DNA from: Spirochaetia bacterium UBA5550
GTDB taxonomy: Bacteria; Spirochaetota; UBA4802; UBA5550
DNA length: 11,437 bases
Direction of reading: 5' to 3'
Assembly: GCA_002425885.1 (NCBI GenBank)
Contig: DINC01000082.1
Coordinates: 40,724 to 52,160 of the forward strand
A model generated the notes under the pieces. The model had not been told where the DNA came from, ran no database searches, and saw only the letters and a program-made list of their open reading frames with translations. This document shows positions 1 through 6,722 of the stretch, piece by piece; the first letter of the stretch is position 1, and every line of letters begins with the position of its first letter. The translations under genes were made by a program, and so were the position numbers.

Positions 1-83
1 TTTATAACATGCCTGTACAAATATTTTTTTAAAAAAAATAAAAAAATGCCAAATGAATAATAAATGGGCTATTTTTGAACATA

Positions 84-122
84 TTATAATTTAAATCATT
101 ATAAATGACTGTAATCAGTCAT
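84..122. promoter_or_regulatory. Two abutting inverted repeats upstream of flaB
   Basis: TTATAAT (84-90) pairs with ATTATAA (98-104) across a 7-base spacer. The very next base starts a second perfect inverted repeat, ATGACTG (105-111) and CAGTCAT (116-122), with spacer TAAT. The second lies 15 bases before the proposed flaB -35 element, a position where a regulator could bind. The first is purely A/T and could arise by chance in this composition. The operator role is inference. The rest of positions 1-83 is A/T-rich with no gene that I can support. Confidence 0.35.
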
Positions 123-136
123 GATTGACTTCCTGC

Positions 137-165
137 TTGAAAATCTTTTAGCCGACGTTTAGTAT
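137..165 (+). promoter_or_regulatory. Candidate flaB promoter
   Basis: TTGAAA (137-142), a 17-base spacer and TAGTAT (160-165) form a sigma70-like promoter 60 bases before the flaB start (5/6 and 4/6 matches). An alternative reading is a flagellar sigma28 promoter: GCCGACGT at 151-158 shares GCCGA with the sigma28 -10 consensus GCCGATAA, but no good TAAA -35 element lies at the expected distance upstream. I cannot decide between them from sequence. Confidence 0.4.
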
Positions 166-225
166 GAAACGGGCAATTTAGAGTGCGATCAAGGATGATT
201 GCATTTAAATTCAAGGAGGAATGAA

Positions 226-1074
226 ATGATTATAAATCACAACGTAGCTGCTATTTTCTCCCATAGAACATTAAAGTTCCATGACTGGAGTCTCACAAAG
301 GACATCGAAAAACTCTCTTCAGGTATGCGTATTAACAAAGCTGGTGACGACGCATCAGGTCTTGCAGTTTCTGAAAAAATGAGATCGCAGATACAGGGTT
401 TAAGACAGGCTGAGAGAAATACTGAGGACGGTATGTCTCTGATTCAGACAACAGAAGGTTATCTCAACGAAACACACGACATTCTTCAGAGGATCAGGGT
501 CCTTGCAGTTCAGGCTGCTAACGGTACCTACACAGATGAAGACAGACAGCTGATTCAGGTTGAGGTATCAGAACTTGTTGATGAAATCGACAGGATTGCA
601 TCCCAGGCTGAATTCAACAAGATGAAACTTCTCACAGGTTCATTTGCAAGGCTTCACCCTACAGCATCAATGTGGTTTCACATGGGGCCGAACATGCACC
701 AGAGAGAGAGGGTTTTCATTGAGACAATGACAACTGCTGCTCTTGGTCTTCGTAATCCGACCGTTCTTACTTTTATCTCCCTTTCAACTCCCGGAAAGGC
801 GAATTCACTGATCGGTCTTGCTGACGAAGCTCTCAGAATCATCTCTAAACAGAGAGCTGACCTTGGAGCATATTATAACAGGCTCGAACATTCAGCTAAG
901 GGTCTTATGAACGCTTATGAAAATGTTCAGGCTTCTGAAAGCCGTATCCGTGATACAGACATGGCTGAACAGATGTCATCTTTTACAAGGTATCAGATAC
1001 TTACACAGGCTGCCACATCAATGCTTGCGCAGGCTAACGCCAAGTCGCAGACAGTATTGCAGCTTCTTAAATAA
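226..1074 (+). CDS. flaB: Flagellin FlaB, periplasmic flagellar filament core protein
   Basis: The 282-residue product is a flagellin, the building block of the flagellar filament, which in spirochaetes lies in the periplasm. The N-terminal D0/D1 helices show [27 protein letters not shown] and [19 protein letters not shown]; the C-terminal half shows [30 protein letters not shown] and [13 protein letters not shown], the conserved end of the family. The short middle segment with SMWFHMGPN and [10 protein letters not shown] is typical of spirochaete FlaB, and the length matches the usual 280-290. The ATG at 226 was chosen over an upstream in-frame TTG at 199 because AAGGAGG (213-219) sits 6 bases before it and the protein then begins with MIINHN as in the family. 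There is no signal peptide, as expected for export by the flagellar secretion apparatus. It appears monocistronic, with a terminator 30 bases after the stop. Identification as FlaB is strong; which FlaB paralogue it is cannot be told. Confidence 0.96.
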   Translation: MIINHNVAAIFSHRTLKFHDWSLTKDIEKLSSGMRINKAGDDASGLAVSEKMRSQIQGLRQAERNTEDGMSLIQTTEGYLNETHDILQRIRVLAVQAANGTYTDEDRQLIQVEVSELVDEIDRIASQAEFNKMKLLTGSFARLHPTASMWFHMGPNMHQRERVFIETMTTAALGLRNPTVLTFISLSTPGKANSLIGLADEALRIISKQRADLGAYYNRLEHSAKGLMNAYENVQASESRIRDTDMAEQMSSFTRYQILTQAATSMLAQANAKSQTVLQLLK

Positions 1075-1103
1075 CAGCTTGAGCCAACATCGCAGTACCA
1101 CTC

Positions 1104-1133
1104 AAAACGCCGGACTCTCCCACCCGGCGTTTT
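1104..1133 (+). terminator. Rho-independent terminator of flaB
   Basis: A perfect 10-base stem AAAACGCCGG (1104-1113) / CCGGCGTTTT (1124-1133) with a 10-base loop starts 30 bases after the flaB stop. The 3' arm supplies the T run, which is short (four T). Confidence 0.8.
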
Positions 1134-1152
1134 CTGATTAATGGGGGAAAGA

Positions 1153-1192
1153 GGGGTCAGAGCCTGCGACTTTCAAAAATGGGCTCTGACCC
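1153..1192. repeat. REP-like inverted pair, copies 1 (+) and 2 (-)
   Basis: GGGGTCAGAGCC (1153-1164) faces GGGCTCTGACCC (1181-1192), giving an 11-base perfect stem (1154-1164 with 1182-1192) around a 17-base loop. This paired arrangement resembles the BIMEs that RAYT transposases act on. The same word recurs at six more intergenic places in the window. Confidence 0.75.
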
Positions 1193-1236
1193 TATTGCCT
1201 CCCCAAAATTGAATTTTTTTATTTTTATAATTTTTT

Positions 1237-1247
1237 GCTCTGACCCC
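1237..1247 (-). repeat. REP-like copy 3, left side of the RAYT gene
   Basis: GCTCTGACCCC, the complement of GGGGTCAGAGC, is embedded in T-rich sequence 68 bases before the RAYT start. With the + oriented copy at 1911 it makes an inverted pair flanking the transposase gene, a plausible boundary of the element (inference). Confidence 0.7.
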
Positions 1248-1314
1248 GCATTTTTTTCAAAAAAACCACCCCTGAGAAACGTATATATATAAACCGCATT
1301 TATACGGAGGTAAT

Positions 1315-1905
1315 ATGCCGCGTCCTTTGAGGAAAATTATTCAAGGTGTAACTTATCACTGCTATACAAGATGTCACGGTAAGAGGGATCTACTCAAAAG
1401 CGCTTATTGCAGAAGGTATTTCATCGAATCTGTTCAGATGTGCCAGGAAAAATATAATTTTGACTTAATAGCTGCAGAAACTGTAGCAAATCATATTCAT
1501 CTGATTATTAAAACCGCAGAAGATGAGGAGGCAATTTCCCGTATAATGCAGTATATAAAAGCGAGAATTGCCGAAAAGTATAATCGCGGGAGAGGTGAGA
1601 CCGGCCCGTTCTGGAATGAGAGATACGGATCAACCATTATTGAGGAATCTGACAATCCGGAGAATTATCTGTTGTGGCTTCTATGGTATATTGGATACAA
1701 TCCTGTGAGGAAAGGTCTCTCTAATAATCCGAGGAAAAATGATATCGGTTTCATTAACTGCTATCTTTTGAGGGGTTATGATGCGCCTGTAAAAATTACT
1801 GTTCATGAATTTTTCTATAATCTCGGGGATACTTTTGATAAATGTGTTGAGAGGTTTCTTTTTTATGAAGAGGCTTACATAAAACGGCTTGCGGTATATT
1901 TTTAA
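1315..1905 (+). CDS. REP-associated tyrosine transposase (RAYT, Y1/IS200-like family)
   Basis: The 196-residue protein belongs to the Y1 (IS200-like, HUH) transposase superfamily. The HUH motif is H60-I-H62 in ANHIHLIIK; it binds the metal ion that positions the DNA phosphate. The next helix holds Y80 and Y89 (MQYIKARIAEKYNR), one of which should be the nucleophile that attaches to DNA. Further family signatures are GPFWNERYGS (97-106) and WYIGYNPVRKGL (124-135). The start at 1315 has GGAGG at 1306-1310. Such proteins cleave and rejoin single-stranded REP hairpins; the eight GGGGTCAGAGC-type copies around this gene, two of them flanking it in inverted orientation, are the expected partner. 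The frame is intact and no motif is missing, so the protein may be active. It sits alone between flaB and clpB, each with its own signals, suggesting insertion. About 40 residues follow the usual core, with no motif I recognise. Confidence 0.88.
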   Translation: MPRPLRKIIQGVTYHCYTRCHGKRDLLKSAYCRRYFIESVQMCQEKYNFDLIAAETVANHIHLIIKTAEDEEAISRIMQYIKARIAEKYNRGRGETGPFWNERYGSTIIEESDNPENYLLWLLWYIGYNPVRKGLSNNPRKNDIGFINCYLLRGYDAPVKITVHEFFYNLGDTFDKCVERFLFYEEAYIKRLAVYF

Positions 1906-1910
1906 AATCA

Positions 1911-1966
1911 GGGGTCAGAGCCCGGAGCCTGGCTCCAACCTGAAAAACATCCGTTCATCAGCGGAT
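1911..1966 (+). repeat. REP-like copy 4 with adjoining hairpins, right side of the RAYT gene
   Basis: GGGGTCAGAGCCC (1911-1923) begins 5 bases after the RAYT stop. It is followed directly by GGAGCC-T-GGCTCC (1924-1936), a self-complementary word, and then ATCCG (1949-1953) / CGGAT (1962-1966), a small hairpin. This resembles a REP end made of a conserved tag plus a hairpin. It lies upstream of the clpB promoter and so probably belongs to the element rather than to clpB control. Confidence 0.65.
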
Positions 1967-1997
1967 AGAAAGGTTTGGTGTAACTTTTCTTTTTATA

Positions 1998-2025
1998 TTG
2001 ACACTAACTTTAAAAAATATAGAAT
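1998..2025 (+). promoter_or_regulatory. Candidate clpB promoter
   Basis: A perfect TTGACA (1998-2003), a 16-base spacer and TAGAAT (2020-2025, 5/6) lie 68 bases before the clpB start. This is the best sigma70-type promoter in the window. No CIRCE element (the HrcA operator found before many heat-shock genes) is visible nearby. Confidence 0.65.
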
Positions 2026-2093
2026 TTTCACAACACTGACCTTTTTATCTTCAAAGAAACCCCTTAATTTACTTATTGAGGAGAGATACATTT

Positions 2094-4673
2094 ATGAGAA
2101 TGGATCGTCTGACACTGAGGGCGCAGGATGTTATTAATAACGCCCAGAATATTGCTACAGAAAACAACAGCCCTGAGATTCACCCTGAGCATATACTCAA
2201 GGCGTTAATTGATCAGGATGGCGGTATATTTACAGCAATTGCTGAAAAACTCGGGGCGTCCTGCCGCGACATAAAAACTGAGCTTGATCAGTATATTAAA
2301 ACTATGCCCCGGCAGGTAGGGGGCGGGCCAGGTGGAGGTTCGCTCTCCACAAGGGGGAGAGATGTGCTCAACGAGGCGTGGAATCATGCCGTAAAACTTG
2401 GTGACCAGTTCCTCAGCACCGAGCACCTTGTAATAGCTCTTTCGGAGGTGGATTCTGCAAAGGCAAAGCATATCCTGAATTCATACGGGTTTAACCGTGA
2501 AAATATACTTCGTGTGCTCATGGATCTTCGCGGAAGCAAAAAGGCTGATGATGAGAATGCAGAGGATAAGTATAATGCTCTGACCCGCTACAGCCGCGAT
2601 CTCACTAATTATGCCCGCCTCAACAAGCTCGACCCCGTAATAGGCCGGGATGAAGAGATTCGCCGGGTAATGCAGGTGCTCACCCGCCGTACAAAAAACA
2701 ATCCCGTGCTTATAGGTGAGCCGGGTGTGGGTAAAACAGCAATTGTTGAGGGACTTGCGCAGAGGATGGTTGCAGGTGACGTCCCTGAAAATCTGAAAAA
2801 TAAAAGGCTCATTGCCCTTGATATGGGAGCAATAATTGCTGGCGCTAAGTTTCGCGGCGAGTTTGAGGAACGGCTCAAGGCCGTTATAGAGGAGGTGGAG
2901 GAATCCGCCGGAGAGATCATCCTCTTCATTGACGAGCTTCATACGCTCATAGGCGCAGGGGCTGCTGAAGGGGGAATGGATGCGTCAAACATGCTGAAGC
3001 CCGCTCTTGCACGGGGAGAGATGCGTACTATCGGCGCCACCACATTAAATGAGTACCAGAAATATATTGAAAAGGATAAAGCACTTGAGAGGAGATTTCA
3101 GCCCGTCTACACAACTGAGCCCTCGGTCGAGGATACCATTGCGATTCTCCGCGGCCTCAAAGAAAAGTACGAGGTTCACCACGGTGTGAGGATATCTGAC
3201 TCCGCATGCGTTGCTGCGGCTGTGCTCTCCGACAGATATATAACAGCGCGTTTTCTACCGGACAAGGCTATCGACCTTGTGGACGAGGCTGCGTCGATTA
3301 TCAAGATGGAGATCGATTCAATGCCTCTTGAAATTGATGAGATCGAAAGACGCAGAAGGCAGCTGATGATTGAGAGCGAGGCTCTGAAAAAAGAGAAGGA
3401 CACAGCTTCGAAAGAGCGGCTCGAAAAGATAATGAAGGAGCTTGCGGAACTCAACGAGCGTAAAGCTATTCTCGTTGCCCAGTGGCAGCAGGAGAAGGAG
3501 ATAATCAAAAAGATCAGCAATGTGAAAGAAGCTATTGAGCAGTATCGCGTTGAGGAGCAGCGTGCCGAACGTGATGGGAATCTTAACCGCGTTGCTGAGA
3601 TCCGCTACGGCAAGATAGTTGAGCTTGAAAAGCAGATTGAAGAGCTGAATAAAAGCGCACGTGAAATTCAGGGCGAAACCTCTCTTCTGAAAGAAGAGGT
3701 AACTGATCAGGAAATTGCTGCAGTTGTGTCGCGCTGGACAGGCATCCCTGTTTCCCGCATGCTGGAGGGCGAAAAAGAGAAGCTCCTCCACATGGAAAAG
3801 CTTCTTGAGAAGCGTGTAATCGGGCAGCACAGGGCAATTGAAGCTATATCAAATGCTGTGCGCAGATCCCGCTCCGGGATTCAGGACCCGGACAGGCCAA
3901 TGGGTACATTTATTTTCCTGGGGCCTACGGGTGTTGGTAAAACCGAAACAGCAAAGGCTGTGGCTGAGTTTCTCTTTAATGATGAGAAGGCCATTGTGCG
4001 CATTGATATGTCTGAGTATATGGAGAAACATGCTGTTGCGCGTCTCATCGGCGCTCCTCCGGGATACGTGGGGTATGAGGAGGGTGGCCAGCTCACTGAG
4101 GCTGTGCGGCGCAGACCGTACAGTGTGATCCTCTTCGATGAGATAGAGAAGGCGCACCACGATGTTTACAACATCTTTCTTCAGATACTCGACGAGGGGA
4201 GGCTCACTGACTCCAAAGGGCGTGTTGTGGATTTCAAGAACACTCTTATTATTATGACTTCGAATATCGGAACATCATATATAAGCGATCAGTCGATCCC
4301 TGAATCTGACAGGTTCGCGGGAGTTGAGCAGGAGTTGAAGATGTTCTTCAAACCGGAGTTCCTGAACAGGATCGATGAGACCATAATATTCAATCCTCTT
4401 ACCAGGGAGAATATTGCTTCAATTGTAAAGAACCAGCTTGCGGATGTTGCAGTGCGTCTTAAGGAGCGCGGCATATCTCTTGAGATGACACAACGTTTCC
4501 TTGATTTCCTTGTGAAGGAGGGGTATGACCCGCAATTTGGTGCCAGGCCGCTTAAACGTGCGATCCAGGCTCACATACTTAATCCTCTTTCAATGAAACT
4601 CCTTTCAGGGGACCTGAAGGAGAGCGGAACCATGAAGATCGATATAAAAGGGGGAGAAGTTGTAATCGGGTAG
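2094..4673 (+). CDS. clpB: ATP-dependent chaperone ClpB (Hsp100 disaggregase)
   Basis: The 859-residue protein matches full-length ClpB (about 857 in E. coli). ClpB hexamers in the cytoplasm pull polypeptides out of aggregates together with DnaK/DnaJ/GrpE. Order of domains: the N-terminal Clp repeat domain (about 1-145); the first AAA+ module with Walker A GEPGVGKT (208-215) and Walker B ending D280-E281; the charged coiled-coil middle domain (about 400-540) that sets ClpB apart from ClpA and ClpC; and the second AAA+ module with Walker A GPTGVGKT (610-617) and Walker B ending D682-E683. The C-terminal part contains [16 protein letters not shown]. There is no ClpP-binding IGF/L loop that I can see, consistent with ClpB. 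The ATG at 2094 is favoured over 2100 because AGGAG (2079-2083) is 10 bases away rather than 16. The gene is intact, with its own promoter and terminator, so probably single. dnaK and grpE are not in the window. Confidence 0.97.
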   Translation: MRMDRLTLRAQDVINNAQNIATENNSPEIHPEHILKALIDQDGGIFTAIAEKLGASCRDIKTELDQYIKTMPRQVGGGPGGGSLSTRGRDVLNEAWNHAVKLGDQFLSTEHLVIALSEVDSAKAKHILNSYGFNRENILRVLMDLRGSKKADDENAEDKYNALTRYSRDLTNYARLNKLDPVIGRDEEIRRVMQVLTRRTKNNPVLIGEPGVGKTAIVEGLAQRMVAGDVPENLKNKRLIALDMGAIIAGAKFRGEFEERLKAVIEEVEESAGEIILFIDELHTLIGAGAAEGGMDASNMLKPALARGEMRTIGATTLNEYQKYIEKDKALERRFQPVYTTEPSVEDTIAILRGLKEKYEVHHGVRISDSACVAAAVLSDRYITARFLPDKAIDLVDEAASIIKMEIDSMPLEIDEIERRRRQLMIESEALKKEKDTASKERLEKIMKELAELNERKAILVAQWQQEKEIIKKISNVKEAIEQYRVEEQRAERDGNLNRVAEIRYGKIVELEKQIEELNKSAREIQGETSLLKEEVTDQEIAAVVSRWTGIPVSRMLEGEKEKLLHMEKLLEKRVIGQHRAIEAISNAVRRSRSGIQDPDRPMGTFIFLGPTGVGKTETAKAVAEFLFNDEKAIVRIDMSEYMEKHAVARLIGAPPGYVGYEEGGQLTEAVRRRPYSVILFDEIEKAHHDVYNIFLQILDEGRLTDSKGRVVDFKNTLIIMTSNIGTSYISDQSIPESDRFAGVEQELKMFFKPEFLNRIDETIIFNPLTRENIASIVKNQLADVAVRLKERGISLEMTQRFLDFLVKEGYDPQFGARPLKRAIQAHILNPLSMKLLSGDLKESGTMKIDIKGGEVVIG

Positions 4674-4691
4674 TTTTTTAAAATTGTAAAA

Positions 4692-4705
4692 GGGCTCTGA
4701 CTCCC
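4692..4705 (-). repeat. REP-like copy 5 (variant)
   Basis: GGGCTCTGACTCCC is the - oriented word with one extra T (CTGACTCCC instead of CTGACCCC). It lies 18 bases after the clpB stop, just before the terminator, and pairs with copy 6 across the terminator hairpin. Confidence 0.65.
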
Positions 4706-4712
4706 AAATTTC

Positions 4713-4750
4713 AAAAAAAGGGACTTTAGCATACTAAAGCCCCTTTTTTT
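4713..4750 (+). terminator. Rho-independent terminator after clpB
   Basis: The arms are 4713-4729 (seven A, GGG, A, CTTTAG) and 4734-4750 (CTAAAG, C, CCC, seven T), with a CATA loop. The stem is 16 pairs with a single A/C mismatch and ends in a T7 run. The A tract on the other arm would also allow it to work on the - strand. It starts 39 bases after the clpB stop. Confidence 0.88.
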
Positions 4751-4766
4751 ATGGATTGTTTTTACA

Positions 4767-4779
4767 GGGGTCAGAGCCC
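4767..4779 (+). repeat. REP-like copy 6
   Basis: GGGGTCAGAGCCC is identical to the 13-base copy at 1911-1923. It lies 16 bases beyond the clpB terminator and is inverted with respect to copies 5 and 7 on either side. Confidence 0.75.
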
Positions 4780-4828
4780 TTTTATAACACGAATCGAATA
4801 TTGGTTCACCTGTATCCGGCAGAGTTAT

Positions 4829-4839
4829 GCTCTGACCCC
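4829..4839 (-). repeat. REP-like copy 7
   Basis: GCTCTGACCCC is the exact 11-base complement of the first 11 bases of copy 6. The bases just before it (CAGAG, 4820-4824) can pair with its own CTCTG (4830-4834). The stretch 4674-4986 holds only these repeats, the clpB terminator and a possible promoter for the next gene. Confidence 0.7.
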
Positions 4840-4926
4840 TTTGTAACAACCGGTTCCTGTTCCCTTCAGAATAATAAACATGCTGCCGATAATGTTCAAA
4901 GGGAGCCGTCCCTTTTCAAAAAGTTC

Positions 4927-4955
4927 TTGATAAAGGGTTTTTAATCAGTTACATT
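4927..4955 (+). promoter_or_regulatory. Candidate promoter of the beta-barrel protein gene
   Basis: TTGATA (4927-4932), a 17-base spacer and TACATT (4950-4955) give 5/6 and 4/6 matches, 31 bases before the start codon. TAAAAT at 4955-4960 is a better -10 word but its spacing to the same -35 would be 22. Weak but suitably placed after the preceding terminator. Confidence 0.35.
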
Positions 4956-4986
4956 AAAATATCTGAGTTTATACCGGGGTTTGAGT

Positions 4987-6063
4987 ATGAAGAAAAGTTT
5001 ATATATATCGCTTATTGTTGCCATTATATCAATTGCATCGATTTCAACAGCTTTTGCTGCTTTGACTGTTGATGCAACATTTCCGGCCGCTTTAGCAGCT
5101 TTAGAGGATGATGTAGAAGCACAGGTATTGGCAGAATTATCTAAATATTCAGATGTGCCCGATCTTACCCGCGGTTTCGGTAATGCGAATACTTATGCCT
5201 CACATGCATCTACATTGAGAGGTTACCAGAATTATGGTTTATATGCGATATCTGTGGGGAGCATGGTGTCAGTTCAGGCACCTAACAGTGAGCCCGATTT
5301 TTTTAAAGATATTCAGGATGAAATGGATGAGGGAGATGTTTATGCTGGTGTTGGTTTGACTCCTCTTGTTGTTCAGGCCGGTATTAATATGGATTTTCTA
5401 CTTAAGGGTTTATATGTATCCTTTATGTTCGGGAAACTCAAAACTAATATTGAGCAGGGAGATTTTAAGATTGAGCATAATGCTAATCTTATCGGGGGAC
5501 ATGTTAATTATACATTAATAAAGGAAAAATCGATCCTTGCAAGAGCCCTTCTCTGGCGAGGAATATCATTAGGAACCGGATTTATTCATACTGATAATTC
5601 GCTTGAATTTTACAATAAGATGGATAAAAAGACTTATACAAATATTGAAGTTGGTCCGACATTAACTTATGAAATAGATCCTTCTGTAAACTTTGAACTC
5701 GATACAAAGGGTAATATTGTCCCTGTAGAAATATATACCTCTGTAAGACTATTCTGGTTCCTTAATTTAGGAGTAGGAGGTGGTTTTGATTACGTTTTTA
5801 TGAGCAGAACGGATTTTAAACTGTCCAGCGCAGGTGATGTTGTTATCACTGATGATGGTGTGAGCGGGGCAAGCGGTTTTGTCGGCCAGAAAGGGGTAAT
5901 CACTGTTGATGCCGAAACTTCCGGAATTGAATCAGACAGCTTCAGGCCTAAAATTCTTGCAAATCTCGGTTTCAGTATAGGACCTGCTTTTATAGATATC
6001 CCTGCATCATATTACATTGATAACGGATACTCAATCGGTATCACTGCGGGCTGGGTCTGGTAG
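4987..6063 (+). CDS. Exported outer-membrane beta-barrel-type protein, function unknown
   Basis: The 358-residue product starts with a clear signal peptide: lysines at 2-3, a long hydrophobic core, and a likely signal peptidase I site after AFA (22-24). No lipobox cysteine is present. The mature protein alternates hydrophobic and polar residues in glycine- and aromatic-rich strands (for example WRGISLGTGFIHTD, SVRLFWFLNLGVGGGFDYVF, FSIGPAFIDIPASYYI) and ends in a tryptophan (AGWVW), as outer membrane proteins recognised by BamA often do. Strands near the end suggest a complete barrel. An N-terminal stretch after the signal (about 25-60) looks alpha-helical and acidic. The ATG at 4987 is preceded by GGGG (4976-4979), a modest ribosome site; an in-frame TTG at 4981 is less likely. 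It resembles spirochaete outer-membrane proteins in general layout (possibly the Lsa36-like group, a guess), but I cannot assign a substrate or role. It stands alone between the clpB terminator and the ferredoxin. Confidence 0.75.
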   Translation: MKKSLYISLIVAIISIASISTAFAALTVDATFPAALAALEDDVEAQVLAELSKYSDVPDLTRGFGNANTYASHASTLRGYQNYGLYAISVGSMVSVQAPNSEPDFFKDIQDEMDEGDVYAGVGLTPLVVQAGINMDFLLKGLYVSFMFGKLKTNIEQGDFKIEHNANLIGGHVNYTLIKEKSILARALLWRGISLGTGFIHTDNSLEFYNKMDKKTYTNIEVGPTLTYEIDPSVNFELDTKGNIVPVEIYTSVRLFWFLNLGVGGGFDYVFMSRTDFKLSSAGDVVITDDGVSGASGFVGQKGVITVDAETSGIESDSFRPKILANLGFSIGPAFIDIPASYYIDNGYSIGITAGWVW

Positions 6064-6074
6064 TTAAAACAGAA

Positions 6075-6085
6075 GGCTCTGACCC
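6075..6085 (-). repeat. REP-like copy 8
   Basis: GGCTCTGACCC lies 11 bases after the stop of the beta-barrel gene. It is followed by a weak hairpin, TCTGAT (6086-6091) / ATCAGA (6100-6105), which might help end transcription but has no T run directly after it. This is the last copy: none is seen in the right half of the window. Confidence 0.6.
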
Positions 6086-6152
6086 TCTGATTTAACATAA
6101 TCAGATATTCCGGTACTTTTTATCCTGAATTTTTATAAAAATGCATAAAATC

Positions 6153-6183
6153 TTGACATTTTTTTCAACATTTGAAATAGGTT
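6153..6183 (+). promoter_or_regulatory. Possible ferredoxin promoter
   Basis: A perfect TTGACA (6153-6158) occurs about 105 bases before the ferredoxin start, but the -10 is unclear; TAGGTT (6178-6183) at 19 bases matches only 3/6. The leader between here and the gene has no feature I can name. Confidence 0.3.
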
Positions 6184-6261
6184 GTCTGCTCCTGAGATTA
6201 AGAATTTTAGCATTTTGCTGAGCTCTATTGAGGGAATAATATTTTTCATCTGGAGGAAAAG

Positions 6262-6435
6262 ATGGCATATAAAATTGATAAAGATGCATGTACAAACTGC
6301 GGCGCTTGTGCAGCAGAGTGCCCCGTAGAAGCGATACACGAAAAGGGTGATGTTCATCAGATAGATCCCGATACATGTATTGACTGCGGCTCATGCGAAA
6401 GCGTATGCCCGGCTGATGCTATTTCAGCAGGCTGA
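6262..6435 (+). CDS. Small 2[4Fe-4S] clostridial-type ferredoxin
   Basis: This 57-residue protein carries two complete iron-sulfur cluster motifs: C10-x2-C13-x2-C16-x3-C20-P and C39-x2-C42-x2-C45-x3-C49-P. All eight cysteines and both prolines are present, and the two halves are internally similar (CTNCGACAAECPVEAI and CIDCGSCESVCPADAI), the classic duplicated fold. It should be a soluble low-potential electron carrier in the cytoplasm, serving enzymes such as pyruvate:ferredoxin oxidoreductase or hydrogenase; the partner is not in the window. This implies at least a partly anaerobic metabolism. The start has a strong GGAGGA (6252-6257) 4 bases before the ATG. It is a single-gene unit, followed by a strong terminator. 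Confidence 0.96.
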   Translation: MAYKIDKDACTNCGACAAECPVEAIHEKGDVHQIDPDTCIDCGSCESVCPADAISAG

Positions 6436-6455
6436 TTTTATCAGACACCAGGCAT

Positions 6456-6491
6456 CATAAAAAAATCCGGCAATGGCCGGATTTTTTTATG
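6456..6491. terminator. Strong, symmetric rho-independent terminator after ferredoxin
   Basis: A 16-base perfect stem runs from 6456-6471 to 6476-6491 (core TCCGGC / GCCGGA) with an AATG loop. A seven-A tract on one side and seven T on the other make it suitable for both strands. It starts 21 bases after the ferredoxin stop and can also stop transcripts arriving from the convergent operon. Confidence 0.92.
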
Positions 6492-6496
6492 TAAAA

Positions 6497-6722
6497 GATC
6501 TCTCTCGCGGAGCCGCTAAGACGCAGAGAGAGGAGCAAGGAGTGAAAAAATTAAACACAGATGATCAGGAGATATTATGTTAAAACTTTTTTTATAAACG
6601 CTAATCCCTGTTTACCTGTGCAAAACATTTTTTTCTAAAGAACTCAGTGTACTCCGTGTCTCCGTGGTGAATTTTTTCCCTTTGTGTCTCTGCGGGAGAT
6701 CTTCGTGATCTCCCTTCCGGAA
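6497..6722. repeat. Composite dispersed-repeat region, no gene
   Basis: This stretch between the ferredoxin terminator and the convergent permease gene has no supported gene. It contains word groups of a type I recall from intergenic repeats of many bacteria: CGCGGAGCCGCTAAGACGCA (6506-6525) inside a CTCTCTC (6500-6506) / GAGAGAG (6526-6532) stem; ACACAGATGATCAGG and, reversed, CTAATCCCTGTTTACCTGTG; then ACTCCGTGTCTCCGTGGTGAA and TTTGTGTCTCTGCGGGAG. The two ends (AGATCTCTCTCGCGGAG, and reversed AGATCTCCCGCAGAG) are roughly inverted relative to each other. The right end has a perfect 8-base stem, GGGAGATC (6694-6701) / GATCTCCC (6707-6714), and a TTCCGGAA palindrome (6715-6722) touching the permease stop codon. 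It lacks a T run, so it is not a clear terminator. Confidence 0.6.

Noticed and set aside
917..1141. Open frame overlapping the end of flaB and its terminator
   Set aside because: It is a shadow of the flagellin frame, runs through the terminator hairpin and has no ribosome site or motif.
1906..2093. CIRCE (HrcA operator) before clpB
   Set aside because: I looked for TTAGCACTC-N9-GAGTGCTAA or a close variant and found none.
2577..2586. A GCTCTGACCC word inside clpB matching the REP-like repeat
   Set aside because: It encodes conserved ClpB residues (NALTRYSRD) with no hairpin or partner copy nearby, so it is most likely coincidence.
2205..4160. Several long open frames on the - strand and in other frames inside clpB
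   Set aside because: They lie entirely within a complete, motif-perfect clpB frame, show no recognisable motifs, and are low-complexity (Ser/Leu/Phe-rich) as expected for antisense readings of this codon usage.
6101..6394. Open frames on the - strand across the ferredoxin gene
   Set aside because: The + strand ferredoxin has all eight cluster cysteines and a strong ribosome site; the antisense frames have no features.
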